NCBI GenBank assembly: GCA_003952965.2
Contig: CM025856.1
Location: 20,987,351-21,051,350, forward strand
Direction of reading: 5' to 3'
Source: Morella rubra
Lineage: Eukaryota; Streptophyta; Magnoliopsida; Fagales; Myricaceae
DNA length: 64,000 bases
The translations under genes were made by a program, and so were the position numbers. Shown here in pieces: positions 57,866-64,000 of this stretch (position 1 is the stretch's first letter; each line of letters opens with the position of its first letter). The notes beneath the pieces are model-generated. The model saw only the letters and a program-made list of their open reading frames with translations. It was not told where the DNA came from and ran no database searches.

Positions 57866-57964
57866 ACATACACACACAGAGATACACACGGCTGGGTGGA
57901 TTAGTCAGAGACTCAGAAACCCGCTCTCTCCCTCTGGCTCAGTGTTATGGTTTTTGGCTAATAG

Positions 57965-62997
<5,033 letters not shown>

Positions 62998-63272
62998 GAA
63001 AGCAACCCTGTATTTATTCCTTGATATAATTGATTTTCAATCAATGTTGTTGTTGTGACAAACATGAGGTTTATGGGTAATGGAAATTGGAGTTATTGTT
63101 TTTGTTTAGAAAAGTGTACAACATAGAGAAGGGGGAAGGAGCTTGATTTCTGCTGCATCAAGTGTTTTTAATATTTTTTTTTCGAATTTAATGAAATAAT
63201 TACTGGTTCTTACTGTGTACATGGTATATGAAATTTATAAATACAACAAGATTCTGACGCTTGAGAGTGGAA

Positions 63273-64000
63273 TCAAGCAACATACAACTCAGCTTTCCCA
63301 TCGATGAAGAGACTCATGAACTCCTCCCCGTCCACAGTTTCTTTCTCTATGAGTAATTGAGCAAGCTTGTGAAGGATGTCAATGTGGGTCGTTATGATCT
63401 CTTTGGCCCTTGAATATGCCGTCTCTACAAGTTCCCTAACCTCTGCGTCGACTACATCAGCAGTTGCCATGGAGTAATCTTTCTGGGATGACATCTGCAT
63501 CCATAATATATACGCATGTCAGGCATCAATTACAAGGAATGTTGTCATTGTTACTTTGTATGTTGTGAAAGCTTCAGGCAAGCGGGAACAGCGAAAGCAT
63601 TTCTTACCTAATAACACGCTTACCTGAATAGAAAAAATAGTAGTAAGAATCACACACTTTACCTGTTGACCCAAGAAGGGATTTCCTCCAGGTCCACCAA
63701 TGGCAACTTGTCCAATCTTTTTGCTGAATCCAAATCTCTCTACCATCTGTCTTGCCACTCGCGAAACTTGCATGAAGTCATTGGATGCTCCTGTGGTCAC
63801 ATTCTCCTCGCCAAAAATTACCTCCTCAGCAACTCTGTAATCAGAAAGGAAATGGTTTAAGAAACGGGTAGTAGACCACCACTAGCTAACACCATATACT
63901 TATGCCTTGCAGCAAATAAGTTTGTGCAACCAACCTTCCACCAAGGGCAACGGCCATCTGATTCTCAAGGTAGCTTCTACTGTACAGTCCAGACTCGAGC
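63273..64000 (-). CDS. FTSH2: Chloroplast thylakoid FtsH metalloprotease, C-terminal part
   Basis: Three exons at the window edge: 63935-64000 (open to the right), 63663-63834 and 63273-63494, ending TGA at 63273-63275. Sequence in order: SGLYSRSYLENQMAVALGGR, VAEEVIFGEENVTTGASNDF (the region just after the HEXXH protease site, with the late conserved Asp of the peptidase M41 domain), RQMVERFGFSKKIGQVAIGG, MSSQKDYSMATADVVDAEVR, and KETVDGEEFMSLFIDGKAEL. This matches type-B subunits FTSH2 (VAR2)/FTSH8 of the thylakoid complex that degrades damaged photosystem II D1 protein. The AAA ATPase and transit peptide lie outside the window. FTSH2 and FTSH8 cannot be separated on this part alone. The gene is convergent with BSK, with 275 bp between stops. 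Confidence 0.93.

Overview
This window is plant nuclear DNA, from a eudicot and probably a woody one, with several unrelated single genes spaced by repeat-rich intergenic DNA. The evidence is GT-AG introns, plant-only families (early starvation 1, BSK pseudokinase, DUF241, DUF630/DUF632, PLS-class PPR), a chloroplast FtsH protease, a plant L1-type LINE, LTR fragments and MITEs. I cannot name the species.

Layout. 1-3437 (+) is the 3' part of an O-fucosyltransferase-family gene. Convergent to it, 4739-10227 (-) is a complete 11-exon ESV1 (EARLY STARVATION 1) starch-binding protein gene; the exon lengths add to an uninterrupted 438-codon frame. 12.9-18.2 kb is a duplication patchwork: a dead copy of the 3' end of a WD40 gene, a frameshifted PPR copy joined to it through a scrambled junction, and a segment shared with 25.7-26.2 kb. 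17.6-23.4 kb (-) is the fuller EIPR1/TSSC1-like WD40 gene. Its exon 6 carries frameshifts, and a 5'-truncated LINE (19.45-21.1 kb, +) lies beside that exon. 27713-29397 (+) is a two-exon type II membrane protein of the DUF7796 kind. 30972-31991 (-) is the open-frame sister of the PPR fragment.

33-38 kb holds a small hydrophilic-protein gene (-). Its first third plus about 1.6 kb of upstream DNA is duplicated almost unchanged, with a broken LTR retroelement (one LTR and a primer-binding site) at the joint. A third, old copy of the same upstream DNA lies at about 40.35-40.8 kb, in front of a DUF241 gene (41545-42453, +). 38713-38947 is a small Mutator-like foldback MITE with a perfect 9-bp target duplication. 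42.5-51.1 kb has no recognisable gene; it holds a foldback element, a 45-bp minisatellite and an array of 480-bp repeats.

The right side is ordinary genic DNA: a DUF630/DUF632 (NRG2-like) gene (51142-54192, +), a BSK1/BSK2-type receptor-like cytoplasmic pseudokinase (58007-62997, +), and the 3' end of a thylakoid FtsH protease gene of the FTSH2/FTSH8 (VAR2) type (63273-64000, -), convergent with BSK.

The genes do not form a pathway or cluster; each is a standalone plant gene. I found no new multi-gene system. The unusual content is structural: repeated copying of gene ends and promoters, joints that carry short locally templated repeats, an exon-6-disrupted WD40 gene, a 9-bp-TSD foldback, and an in-frame, stop-free intron in the fucosyltransferase gene. 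Exon boundaries were set by eye from GT/AG sites and reading frame.
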